From: Mycobacterium szulgai
Lineage (GTDB): Bacteria > Actinomycetota > Actinomycetes > Mycobacteriales > Mycobacteriaceae
DNA length: 64,000 bases
Assembly: GCF_002116635.1 (NCBI RefSeq)
Contig: NZ_LQPW01000150.1
Location: forward strand, 1 to 64,000
Reading direction: 5' to 3'
Below, one piece after another: positions 10,725 to 18,722 of this stretch. How positions within the stretch are numbered: position 1 is the stretch's first letter; every line of letters begins with the position of its first letter. The position numbers were made by a program, and so were the translations under genes. The notes below the pieces were generated by a model, which saw nothing but the letters and a program-made list of their open reading frames with translations, was not told where the DNA came from and did not search any database.

Positions 10725-12350
10725 GTGTCAAGCAGACGGAGCAGCGTGTCGGACGCCCCACAAGCGCACGAGGTCGGCCTCCTGACCTACACCGGCCGAT
10801 TAGGCGGCGGTCTTTGGGCGGATGTGCAGCGAAAGCTGCCTTTCTACACGACCGACTTCAAGGACGGGCTGCATTCGAAAGCCGTAGCATCTGTCAGTTT
10901 TCTTTTTTTCGCCTGCCTTGCGAATGCTATTGCCTTCGGTGGCCTCACCAGTGTCATGACCGACGGTGAGATCGGCATCGTGGAAATGATTGTGGCAACC
11001 GCCTTCGGCGGAATCCTGTTCGCGCTCCTGTCCGCTCAACCCCTGACAATTTTGGGCGGCACCGGCCCCATCGTCATCTTCACCGGCCTGCTGTACACGA
11101 TGTGCCGGCGTTTCGATCTTCCCTTTTTACCGGTCTACGCCTGGGTAGGAGTTTGGTCGGGCGTTCTCATGCTCGTCCTCGCGGTCACCGATGCCAGCGC
11201 GCTGATGAGGTTCTTCACCCGCTTCGTCGACGAGATCTTCGCCGTCCTCATCGCCGTCATTTTCATCGTCGAAGCGGCGCGCTCCGTGGTGTCGCCCTTC
11301 ACCGCGTCACCGCGCAACGACGCGACCGCCCTGATGACCGTGGTGCTGGCACTGGGAACATTTCTGTTGGCCCGCAACTTCAAGACTTTCCTGCAGACCA
11401 GGTATATCCAGCGCAGGTTCCGTGAATTCGTGGCAGATTTCGGACCCACCATCGCCATCGCGCTGATGACGATCTTCGCTTTGGCGTTGCCGGAGGTCAA
11501 GGTGGCGGACGTGGCCATTCCCGACCATTTCGGCACCACCACCGGCCGGCCCTGGCTCGTCGACATGTTCTCGGTGCCCGTCTGGCTGATCCTCGCTTGC
11601 CTCGGGCCGGCAATCCTCGTCACGGTTCTGCTATTTCTCGATCAGAACATTACGACTCGTCTGGTCAACAGCCCGTCGCATGCCCTCCGAAAAGGTGGGG
11701 GCTATCACCTGGACCTGGCTGTCGTCGCCGTCATCACGGCGGTGTGCTCGGTGTTCGGTTTGCCCTGGATCGTGGCGGCCACGGTCCATTCCCTCAACCA
11801 CATCAAGAGTCTGGCGACCACCAGACGACCCGTCGAGACGTATCTGTCGCAGGGATTTGGCGCAAACCAGTCTGAAGACGACGACTCCGGTGCCGAGCGC
11901 ATTCTAGCTGTCCGAGAAAATCGAGTCTCCCCGCTCGCGATTCATTTGCTGGTCGCGGCCTCAATTTTCATGTTGCCGGTGATCAAGAAAGTTCCGATCG
12001 AGGTACTTTTCGGCCTGTTCCTGTTCATGGGTTTCGCCACCCTCAACGGGACGGACTTCTATGCACGGTTGAAATTGTGGTTGACGGACCGCAATCTGTA
12101 CCCCAACACCCACTACGTTCGTCATGTTCCCTGGAAAGTCATCCACGTCTTCACCTTCGTGCAGGTTCTCTGTCTGGTGGTGTTGTGGATCCTCAAGAGC
12201 AGCCCGGTGGGGATCTTGTTCCCCTTATTCATCGCGATGCTGGTGCCGTTGCGCCTTCTGCTCAACAGGTGGTTCCAGGCAGAGCATCTGGCCTTGCTCG
12301 ACGCCAATGAGCAAGCCGACGACGAGAGCATGGGGGACTTCCGGCCCTGA
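10725..12350 (+). CDS. SLC4 (Band 3 / anion exchanger) family transporter
   Basis: A 541-residue, many-pass membrane protein. Its N-terminal third matches the eukaryotic anion exchanger pattern closely: GGLWADVQRKLPFY then TTDFKDGL, FACLANAIAFGGL, then GILFALLSAQPLTILGGTGP, which is the SLC4 AQPLxxxGxxGP signature. No large cytoplasmic N-terminal domain is present. Members of this family exchange or cotransport bicarbonate, chloride or borate; the ion here cannot be told. The GTG start has GGAAGG seven bases upstream. It stands alone between two copies of an IS21-family 3' end, a setting that suggests transfer. I do not know it from this locus in M. tuberculosis. Confidence 0.9.
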   Translation: MSSRRSSVSDAPQAHEVGLLTYTGRLGGGLWADVQRKLPFYTTDFKDGLHSKAVASVSFLFFACLANAIAFGGLTSVMTDGEIGIVEMIVATAFGGILFALLSAQPLTILGGTGPIVIFTGLLYTMCRRFDLPFLPVYAWVGVWSGVLMLVLAVTDASALMRFFTRFVDEIFAVLIAVIFIVEAARSVVSPFTASPRNDATALMTVVLALGTFLLARNFKTFLQTRYIQRRFREFVADFGPTIAIALMTIFALALPEVKVADVAIPDHFGTTTGRPWLVDMFSVPVWLILACLGPAILVTVLLFLDQNITTRLVNSPSHALRKGGGYHLDLAVVAVITAVCSVFGLPWIVAATVHSLNHIKSLATTRRPVETYLSQGFGANQSEDDDSGAERILAVRENRVSPLAIHLLVAASIFMLPVIKKVPIEVLFGLFLFMGFATLNGTDFYARLKLWLTDRNLYPNTHYVRHVPWKVIHVFTFVQVLCLVVLWILKSSPVGILFPLFIAMLVPLRLLLNRWFQAEHLALLDANEQADDESMGDFRP

Positions 12351-12473
12351 GCTTCGAGGTGATGCAAGACGTCCTGATGCTGCAGTCCGAAAGACACTGA
12401 GCCGACTAAGAATTGGTATTCCACGTGTTGGGCTTGAAGACGGGATACACGCCCGACTTCAGCGGCCTACTGG

Positions 12474-12870
12474 GCTGTCCGCCGCCATCACAGCGTGCAC
12501 ACCGAACGGCCGACACGTTATCCAAACGCCTACGCGGGGCACGCCTGGACGGCACCTACGAAGACGAGATGCGAAAACTGCACCGCGTCGAGCTGCTGAT
12601 CATCGATGATCTGGCGCTCCACCGCCTGGAAGACCACCGAAACCAGCGACTTCTACGAGCTCATCGTCGAACGCCACCGCAAAGCCTCGACCATCACCAG
12701 TAACCGCGAACCACCCTAGATCCTGACCATGATGGCCGACCCGCTCCTGGCCCAATCCGCGATGGACCGACTGCAATCGGCGGCTTACGAACTCGTCGTC
12801 GAGGCCAGTCCTACCGACAACGCCAAAAGCCAAAGCCGGTCCCGCCGACTGCGTCGGATTGACTGGTAAC
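12474..12870 (+). pseudogene. IS21-family istB ATPase, degraded remnant
   Basis: Translated pieces match IstB in order: an upstream part near VHTER, then DTLSKRLRGARLDGTYEDEM, HRVELLIIDDLALHRL (Walker B), and after a frame change SDFYELIVERHRKAS, TSNREPP, an in-frame TAG, ILTMMADPLLAQSAMDRLQS and YELVVE. At least two frameshifts and one stop make it non-functional, and the N-terminal Walker A region is missing. It runs into the IS end at 12783-12967. Confidence 0.82.
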
Positions 12871-12967
12871 CACGCCGTCAGTCACCATCAACAGGGCCCG
12901 TGACCGAAAGACCAACTGGTCCCATGCTCATGGCAAACCGGTGGTCCCATCACCCTGGCAGGCGACA
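12783..12967 (+). repeat. IS21-family 3' end, direct repeat copy B
   Basis: Same 185-base unit as at 10271-10455, with the shared stretch GACCAACTGGTCCCATGCTC and the closing GGCGACA. Here it is still joined to the upstream istB remnant, so this is the more complete copy. Confidence 0.8.
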
Positions 12968-13182
12968 TTCACCGAGACGCATCGACCACAATCGCGGCTG
13001 CGACCCGACCTCGGTGGCAATGGTATGCTCCGCCCCGCTGCAGCAGGGTTCGAGCGCTTCGCGCGTGATCGCCGAGATGATCAGCTTCGACTGCTGCGCC
13101 TCATGCCGCAAACAAGCATCCAGCGCAGCGGAAACCTTGGCCGTCATAAGTTTCATGAAGGCCAACGCCATTTGATGGAGAG
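12968..13182. other. No gene recognised
   Basis: Short open frames exist on both strands but none has a ribosome site plus a familiar motif. The stretch separates the IS end from vapC. Confidence 0.4.
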
Positions 13183-13596
13183 CTAGGAGACTGCGGCGCC
13201 AGGTGATGCGGTTGCCAGGCCGACCGCGCGGCACCCGTCCAATAAGCGGTGGTCATATGTGACGAACGCCCTGAGCTCTCGTTTGATCTGGGAAGCGGCC
13301 GCGAGGTGAATAGCATCGAGAGAGCGTAGTGAAACCGGGCCGATTGTTTCAGCCAGAGCGATCACTGGTTCGGCGAGCGGGACTATGTCGAGCCCGTCGA
13401 GTAGGTAACGGGCACGCTCAGCATGGCCTGGTTGTCCGTATCGGGCAACTACTCTCATCAACTCGACCCGGCCCAGCGCGCTCGTCACGCCGTACTCACC
13501 CTGCCCATTTTGCGTAGTGAGCCAGTTCTGCAGTTCGGGCGTCTCAGGCTCGGCGATGAGCAGCTTAGTGAGGGCCGAAGTGTCTAGATAGATCAC
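13183..13596 (-). CDS. vapC: VapC toxin, PIN-domain ribonuclease
   Basis: A 137-residue PIN protein, expected to cut RNA and block translation when free of VapB. The acidic residues of the PIN active site are visible: YLDTSAL at the start, GRVELMRV, LRSLDAIHLA and TYDHRLL. The ATG overlaps the vapB stop as ATGA, the usual antitoxin-first arrangement. From memory it resembles M. tuberculosis VapC46 most, but that was not checked. Confidence 0.93.
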   Translation of the reverse strand: MIYLDTSALTKLLIAEPETPELQNWLTTQNGQGEYGVTSALGRVELMRVVARYGQPGHAERARYLLDGLDIVPLAEPVIALAETIGPVSLRSLDAIHLAAASQIKRELRAFVTYDHRLLDGCRAVGLATASPGAAVS

Positions 13597-13871
13597 TGCT
13601 CGTCGCGCATCTCTTTGAGTACATCGGACAACGTGCGCGGGTGGTCCGGGGCCGGGGTAGCCGTGATGCGCAGCAGGTTTTCTGGACTCCGCGCCGGAAG
13701 TAGGGCACCTGCATTGATCAGTGATTCGCGAGACCGAAGGCCAGCCTGCACCGGGACGAGGCGAGCCACCAGCCGGCCGTTGCTGGTCACGCCGATCTCC
13801 TCACCGGCTTCGACCCGGGCCAGGTAGCGCGACGCATGCTGCCGCAACTCGCGAACTCCGATTGCTTCCAT
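13593..13871 (-). CDS. vapB: VapB antitoxin, Phd/YefM type
   Basis: A 92-residue antitoxin with the N-terminal DNA-binding part IGVRELRQHASRYLARVEAG of the Phd/YefM fold and an acidic C-terminus (LSDVLKEMRDEQ) that would wrap VapC. The ATG at 13871 is preferred over an upstream GTG. TAGCGT (13884 back to 13879) lies seven bases before it and could give a leaderless mRNA. A perfect inverted repeat follows upstream and is the probable autoregulatory operator. Confidence 0.92.
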   Translation of the reverse strand: MEAIGVRELRQHASRYLARVEAGEEIGVTSNGRLVARLVPVQAGLRSRESLINAGALLPARSPENLLRITATPAPDHPRTLSDVLKEMRDEQ

Positions 13872-13890
13872 GCTCCTAACGCTAGCACGC

Positions 13891-13911
13891 TGTAGCACTC
13901 GCTGTGCTACA
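13891..13911. promoter_or_regulatory. Inverted repeat, probable VapB operator
   Basis: TGTAGCAC-TCGCT-GTGCTACA has perfect 8-base arms and a 5-base spacer, about 20-40 bases before the vapB ATG, where -35 contacts would fall. Binding of the VapBC complex here would repress the pair. It lies between vapB and the stop of the upstream peptidase gene (13916). Confidence 0.65.
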
Positions 13912-13915
13912 CGGC

Positions 13916-15382
13916 TTAGGACACCCGGGTCCGGTGCCGCTTGTCATGGGGTGTGACGCCATTTACCCCGCCGATCGACCTCGCGTAGCTACCCACCGCG
14001 AACGCCACGCCAGAACCCATGACCGCCAGAGCTTCCCGATTGATATTGTCCACCGTGTCCCGCGCGCTCTGATAGTTGGGATCAAACCAGACACCCGGCT
14101 GCCCACCCCAAAGTCGCGCCTGCACAAAGGTTTTCGTCTGCGAAGCCCCGGTGGTCAGGCCCCCGATCGGCACGCCGGCCACCAGAAACGGGTGGTAGGC
14201 CACCCCGGTGTTGAACGGCATGTCGGCGGGGCGCTTACCGGCCAGATTCAGATAGCCGGCCAGCGTGCGCTCGATGGCGTCCGAGCCCTCCGGCACGTCG
14301 GCAGCCGACACCCCGGGCCCCGGAAGACCGGACTGATCGCCGTCATCGGTGAAGAAACCCGCGTTCGCCGATCCGAGCATGTCGAAGTTCAGATACAGCG
14401 CGATGTCGTTGAGCGCGGCGTTATCCAGGCCGAAGACGTAGTCCATGGCGCCGTTGAGGCCGTTGTGTTCGCCGCCCCAGAACACGAACCGCACGGCGTT
14501 GCTCACCGGTGGCAACGGACCCAGCTGCAGCGCGGTTTCCAGTACCGCGGCCACGCCCGACCCGCCGTCGTTGATGCCCGGCGTATCCCGTGGGCTGTCC
14601 AGATGCGAGCCCACCATGACCACTTCATGGGGCGCGCCAGTCTTGGTCTGCGCCACCACGTTTCGCGATTTGATCTTGAGATTCTCGGCGTCCAGTACCA
14701 GCCGTACCGGAGTGGTGGCCCGCTCCAGCGCGGCAGCCCCGCTGCCGGCGACCACCGCGACCGGCACGGTGAGCTGGTTGTAATAACCGGGGTTGAACAA
14801 GGTGGGCGGGGCGCCCTGATTGCTGGGCTGGCTGACCACGATCAATGCCGCGGCGCCCTTGGCCACGGCGGTGTTCTGCTTGTCGACCACCGAGCATCGG
14901 GTGTCGTCGACCACGGCGATCGCACCCGCCGGCAACGCAGACGGGTAATCGCTCGCGGCGCAGCCGGCGGGTTGTGCAGGCCGGACCGTCGGGGCGGTCA
15001 GCCCCCCGGACGGGGTTCGGATCAGCAGCGACGCCTGGTCGACGGGATAGCTACGGCCGGCCACCGTCAGCGTCGGCTTGCCCTGCGACACGGCGGACAA
15101 CCGTTCGAACTGCGGCGTCGACACTTCAAAGCCCTTGTCGCGCAATGCCTTCGCGACATAATCGACAGTAGCGTCGTGGCCGGGTGTGCCCTCGGCCCGG
15201 TTGCCCTTGTTGGCGTTGGCGATCGCCTGCAGCGCGCGCAGGTGGGTGAACATGCCGTCCGCTGTCACCTTGGCCGCCAGCATCCGGCCTAGGTCCGGTG
15301 CCGCGGCCGGGGGCGCCGGCCGCGGCGTCGAACATCCCGCCAGCAGGCAGGCGAGCACTACCGTCGCAAGCCCGCGCCTCAT
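13916..15382 (-). CDS. M28-type peptidase lipoprotein, LpqL paralogue with altered zinc site
   Basis: A 488-residue lipoprotein (lipobox CLLAGC at about residues 11-16) with a PA insert followed by an M28 zinc-aminopeptidase fold. It is a tandem paralogue of the neighbouring LpqL: SHLDS, NDGGSG and LNFDML are kept. The GEE motif that supplies base and ligand reads GGEHNG, and the C-terminal ligand histidine (NYHQ in LpqL) reads NYQS. Two of the expected metal ligands are therefore changed, so activity is doubtful or different. The ATG overlaps the lpqL stop as ATGA, so the two are co-translated. Confidence 0.9.
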   Translation of the reverse strand: MRRGLATVVLACLLAGCSTPRPAPPAAAPDLGRMLAAKVTADGMFTHLRALQAIANANKGNRAEGTPGHDATVDYVAKALRDKGFEVSTPQFERLSAVSQGKPTLTVAGRSYPVDQASLLIRTPSGGLTAPTVRPAQPAGCAASDYPSALPAGAIAVVDDTRCSVVDKQNTAVAKGAAALIVVSQPSNQGAPPTLFNPGYYNQLTVPVAVVAGSGAAALERATTPVRLVLDAENLKIKSRNVVAQTKTGAPHEVVMVGSHLDSPRDTPGINDGGSGVAAVLETALQLGPLPPVSNAVRFVFWGGEHNGLNGAMDYVFGLDNAALNDIALYLNFDMLGSANAGFFTDDGDQSGLPGPGVSAADVPEGSDAIERTLAGYLNLAGKRPADMPFNTGVAYHPFLVAGVPIGGLTTGASQTKTFVQARLWGGQPGVWFDPNYQSARDTVDNINREALAVMGSGVAFAVGSYARSIGGVNGVTPHDKRHRTRVS

Positions 15383-16881
15383 GGCTTGGCGAGCACGTGG
15401 CGGGTGCGGTCCCCCATCACTGGAACACCGTTGCGGCCGGTGAGGTCCTGTGCGTACAGACCGATGGCGTAGGCGACGCCACCGCCCTGAATCCCCAGCG
15501 AGGTGCGATCGATGTGCTCGAGGGTGTCGCCCTTCTGGTGGTAGTTGGGATCGAACGGCTGATCGGCGGTGCCGCCCCACAGCTTGGCCTGCTCTTCGTT
15601 CTTCTTGACCTCGGCGCCGGAGAACAACCCGCCCGACGGGATGCCCGCCAAGGTGAACCCGTCGTAGTCGGAGCGGCCGTCGAACGACGTGTCCTGCGCG
15701 GTCTTGCCCGCCATCTTCAGATAGGCGACCAGCGTTCGCTCGATACCGGCCGAGCCCTCGGGCACCACCGGCTGACCGCGGGCGTCCAGCGGCAGCGATT
15801 GGTCACCGTCATAGGTGAAGTAGCCCGGGTTGGGCGAGGCCAGCATGTCGAAGTTCAAATAGAGCGCTATGTTCTTGAGCGCATCGAGATTCAACGACTC
15901 GACGTAATTCCGCGAGCCGATCAATCCCAATTCTTCGGCTCCCCAGAAACCGAAACGAACGGCGTTGTGCACGTGCGGCGAATTCCCGAGTTGCACTGCG
16001 GTTTCCAGGATCGCGGCGACGCCGGAACCGTTGTCGTTGATGCCCGGTCCCTCCGGCACGCTGTCCAGGTGCGCGCCGGCCATCACCACATCGGTGGGTG
16101 AGCCGGTCTTGGTCTGCGCGATGATGTTGCGCGCCTTGAAACTCTTGGTGTTCGCATTGAGCTTGACGGTGGCCGGGCCGGATTTGCCGCGCAACTGAAC
16201 CCCGACTGACTTGGTGACACTGACCACCGGAATTTTGACGTCGGTGTTGACGCCCAGCGTGCCGCCCATCGACTGCTCGTCGACGTTGTCGGCGACGATC
16301 AGCGCGACGGCGCCCTGCTGCGCAGCGGTCTCTTCTTTCTGGGCGAACTGGCAGTTGCCCCGATCCACCAATACCACCGCGCCTTTTACCGGCAGCTTGT
16401 CGTAGTCGGAGGCAGTGCAACCCGGACTGTCGTCGGTGGGTGCGAACACCAGCGGACCGGTGATTCCCTCCTCCGGGGTGCCAAGGCTGTACTCCAGGGC
16501 GCGCGCCTCGGCGCTCAGTCCCCCGACGGCCACCTGCCCCTTCTCGGCGTGGAAGACGCGCGCGGAGAACTCCGGTGTCTGCACGTCAAAACCACTGTTG
16601 CGCAACGTGTTGACGACATAGTCGACGCTGGCTTCATAACCGGGTGTGCCCACCGCGCGGGTTCCGTTGTTGGCGTTGGCGATGTCCTGAAGTTTCGACA
16701 GGTGCGCCATCATGGCGTCGGTACTCACCTTGTTGCGCAACGTGGTGGCGAACTCGGCGGCGGCGGGGTTGCTGGGAGCTGGCTGCGATTGAGTTGACCA
16801 GCGAACGCAACCCATTGCCACGAAAGCAACGATCACGGCAACGGCCAGCACCGCCGGTATCGTCTTTGATTTGTTCGACAT
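15379..16881 (-). CDS. lpqL: LpqL, M28-family lipoprotein aminopeptidase
   Basis: A 500-residue predicted lipoprotein aminopeptidase. The N-terminal hydrophobic segment ends VAMGC, a slightly loose lipobox. A PA domain occupies the middle, then the M28 zinc ligands in order: AHLDS, NDNGSG, FWGAEELG, LNFDML and NYHQ. It should trim peptides outside the membrane. The ATG at 16881 (MSNKSK) is chosen; a TTG three codons upstream is in frame. It is the first gene of a coupled pair with the altered paralogue. Confidence 0.94.
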   Translation of the reverse strand: MSNKSKTIPAVLAVAVIVAFVAMGCVRWSTQSQPAPSNPAAAEFATTLRNKVSTDAMMAHLSKLQDIANANNGTRAVGTPGYEASVDYVVNTLRNSGFDVQTPEFSARVFHAEKGQVAVGGLSAEARALEYSLGTPEEGITGPLVFAPTDDSPGCTASDYDKLPVKGAVVLVDRGNCQFAQKEETAAQQGAVALIVADNVDEQSMGGTLGVNTDVKIPVVSVTKSVGVQLRGKSGPATVKLNANTKSFKARNIIAQTKTGSPTDVVMAGAHLDSVPEGPGINDNGSGVAAILETAVQLGNSPHVHNAVRFGFWGAEELGLIGSRNYVESLNLDALKNIALYLNFDMLASPNPGYFTYDGDQSLPLDARGQPVVPEGSAGIERTLVAYLKMAGKTAQDTSFDGRSDYDGFTLAGIPSGGLFSGAEVKKNEEQAKLWGGTADQPFDPNYHQKGDTLEHIDRTSLGIQGGGVAYAIGLYAQDLTGRNGVPVMGDRTRHVLAKP

Positions 16882-16969
16882 TGCGCTCAAGATTAGACCG
16901 CCACGGCGGCTGATGTCGCGAAAGCCGCATCCGCACAGGCGGATGCGGCTTCGCTGCAGAGCAATCAGA

Positions 16970-17395
16970 TCAAACGAAAAGCGCGGTGAACGGTGCGAAC
17001 GGGAGATTGCGTACCACGAACCAGACCAGTACTAGCGACAGCGCTACTACCGCTGCCCAGCGTCGGTGCTGCCAACTCCTGATTCGTCGACCTACCAGGC
17101 GGCCATATGTCCAAGTCAGGTAGGCCCACACCAACAGCCCCACCGCCACCAGGCCAAGCGCGTTAAACCTGGCGGCTGCCAATAGATTGCCATGCATAAG
17201 GCTGTACAGCATTCGCAAGCTGCCACACCCGGGGCAATCGATTCCCAACAAGGCTTTGGTGGGACACACCGGCAGCGGGCCGTTCGGGGTTGTCGGATCA
17301 CCCAGCCAGATTGCGGCACACGCCAATGTCGTGGATGCCGCCACCAGTAGTGGCGGACCCAAGCTCAGCGTTGCCGCCCCCTGGCGGGTCACCAT
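16970..17395 (-). CDS. DUF2752 membrane protein
   Basis: A 141-residue protein with about three membrane segments and the DUF2752 hallmark CPTKALLGIDCPGCGSLRML (conserved CPxK...CPGCG..R). The function of DUF2752 is unknown; the paired cysteines suggest metal or redox chemistry at the membrane face. It starts 13 bases after the CD225 protein stop and is probably co-transcribed with it, an association seen in other actinobacteria as I recall. Confidence 0.88.
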   Translation of the reverse strand: MVTRQGAATLSLGPPLLVAASTTLACAAIWLGDPTTPNGPLPVCPTKALLGIDCPGCGSLRMLYSLMHGNLLAAARFNALGLVAVGLLVWAYLTWTYGRLVGRRIRSWQHRRWAAVVALSLVLVWFVVRNLPFAPFTALFV

Positions 17396-17408
17396 CAGCG
17401 CACCGGAC

Positions 17409-17741
17409 TTAGTACAAGGTGGTTAGCATCATCGCCGCGCTCTGAGTCCCGCTGTTGAGAGCACCAACCGCCAACAAGATGCCGTAGATGACGAACACGA
17501 TCACGCCGGCCACGGCCGACCAGATCACGAACTTCTTGGCAGCATCCGCAGACGCCTGCGCCTCCGCGTACCGGCCCTGTGCCCACAACCCGTTGACTTG
17601 GGTGGACTTGACGATCGCAACGATGCCAAGGGGGAGGCAGCAGAACAGGGTCACCAGGATGGACCAGACCAGGTAGTTGTCGGGTTGCTGTCCGGCGGGC
17701 GGCTGCTGCGGCGGGTAACCGGGAGGTGGTGGTTGTGTCAT
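17409..17741 (-). CDS. CD225/dispanin-family membrane protein
   Basis: About 110 residues: a proline-glutamine-rich cytoplasmic start (QPPPPGYPPQQPP), then LVWSILVTLFCCLPLGIVAI followed by VNGLWAQGRYAEAQASADAA and a second membrane helix. This is the CD225 pattern shared with interferon-induced transmembrane proteins. The ATG at 17741 has GGAGAA five bases upstream. The role in bacteria is not established. Confidence 0.88.
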   Translation of the reverse strand: MTQPPPPGYPPQQPPAGQQPDNYLVWSILVTLFCCLPLGIVAIVKSTQVNGLWAQGRYAEAQASADAAKKFVIWSAVAGVIVFVIYGILLAVGALNSGTQSAAMMLTTLY

Positions 17742-18079
17742 GGATTCTCCAGTCAAAGAAGTTAGCTGGCGTAAAGCGGTGCTTACCATACCGGAGAGCC
17801 GTCGCTACGGCATCACCAACCGGAAAATAGTCAACTGTGCAAAATGCCCATGCCGTTTCCAGCGGAATCAGCTATGGTCCGGCGCCCTCACACCGGTATA
17901 ACCCGGCAATAAAATCCATGCCCAGACAGACAATTGCCAGCGGAATATGTTGCAGATCATGGACATAGCTGCCTGAATGCGTATTGACAGAAAACTCTGG
18001 TTTTCCGGCAAGCGACACAAATAGACTCCTGCATGTCAGCGCAGCCGCACCGTCGGTCCGACAACCCTAAGGAGTAAGG
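17742..18079. other. Intergenic region between divergent genes
   Basis: 338 bases without a supported gene. It must hold promoters for the CD225 gene (minus) and the secreted protein (plus). TTGACA at 17984-17989 resembles a -35 but no good -10 lies at the expected spacing. AAGGAGTAAGG just before 18080 is a strong ribosome site. Confidence 0.5.
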
Positions 18080-18601
18080 ATGTCTCACTTCACCAACGCG
18101 CTGCGGGCCGCGACGGCTACCGCGCTCATGGGCAGCTTTGCCTGCCTGGGTACTGCCACCGCGACCGCAGACCCAACAGGCAACTCGTCCGACGTCAACA
18201 CCCTGGCCGCAAACCTGTCGAAGGGTTACGGCCTCAACAACTGCACCGCGCAGTCGATTAGCGCCGGTGAACTGGCCGCGCTTTCCTGTGGGCAGAGCCC
18301 CGATTCGGCAGGACCCGCTCAGGCCAAGTACATCCTTTTCGCCAACGCCGACGATTTGGCCGGCTCGTTCAAGGCCAGCATCAAAGACGAAACACTGACG
18401 GCGTGCGGGGATAGCGGTCAATCGCCGACCACCTGGCATCAGGGCAGCGCCGGCACCACCGCAGGGCAGGTCGCTTGCGGGACGTATCAGGGCGCCGCCG
18501 AGATCATCTGGACCACCGACGCGAAGAACATTCTGAGCTACATCCGCGCATCCAACACCGATGTCCCGGCGCTCTACCAGTGGTGGCGGACAAACGGCTA
18601 G
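18080..18601 (+). CDS. Secreted protein of unknown function
   Basis: 173 residues with a signal peptide (cleavage probably after ATATA near residue 30), so the mature protein is about 143 residues. It has four cysteines (NNC, LSC, TAC, VAC) that could form two disulfides, and a C-terminal segment ending YQWWRTNG. It resembles small exported mycobacterial proteins and I cannot assign a function. The start is clear, with AAGGAGTAAGG directly upstream. The gene stands alone, convergent with the SGNH hydrolase. Confidence 0.82.
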   Translation: MSHFTNALRAATATALMGSFACLGTATATADPTGNSSDVNTLAANLSKGYGLNNCTAQSISAGELAALSCGQSPDSAGPAQAKYILFANADDLAGSFKASIKDETLTACGDSGQSPTTWHQGSAGTTAGQVACGTYQGAAEIIWTTDAKNILSYIRASNTDVPALYQWWRTNG

Positions 18602-18632
18602 CTCAGCCCTGCGGCCCAACCCTCGAAATCGA

Positions 18633-18722
18633 GTGTGAACTCAGGGCTTTCACTGTGCATCGTGGGCGTCACCGATCCCATTGTCGCGCCCACGATGCAC
18701 ACTCAACGCCAGGGGTTCACAC
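18633..18722. terminator. Long inverted repeat between convergent genes
   Basis: Inner arms of 15 perfect bases (TGTGCATCGTGGGCG at 18654-18668 and its complement at 18687-18701) with an 18-base loop, plus outer arms GTGTGAAC/GTTCACAC. There is no T run, as is usual in mycobacteria. It could act as a two-way terminator; it also looks like a member of a dispersed GTGCAC-rich palindrome family. Confidence 0.6.

Noticed and set aside
12900..13234. Small open frames on both strands between the IS end and vapC
   Set aside because: No ribosome site, no domain and partial overlap with the IS terminus.
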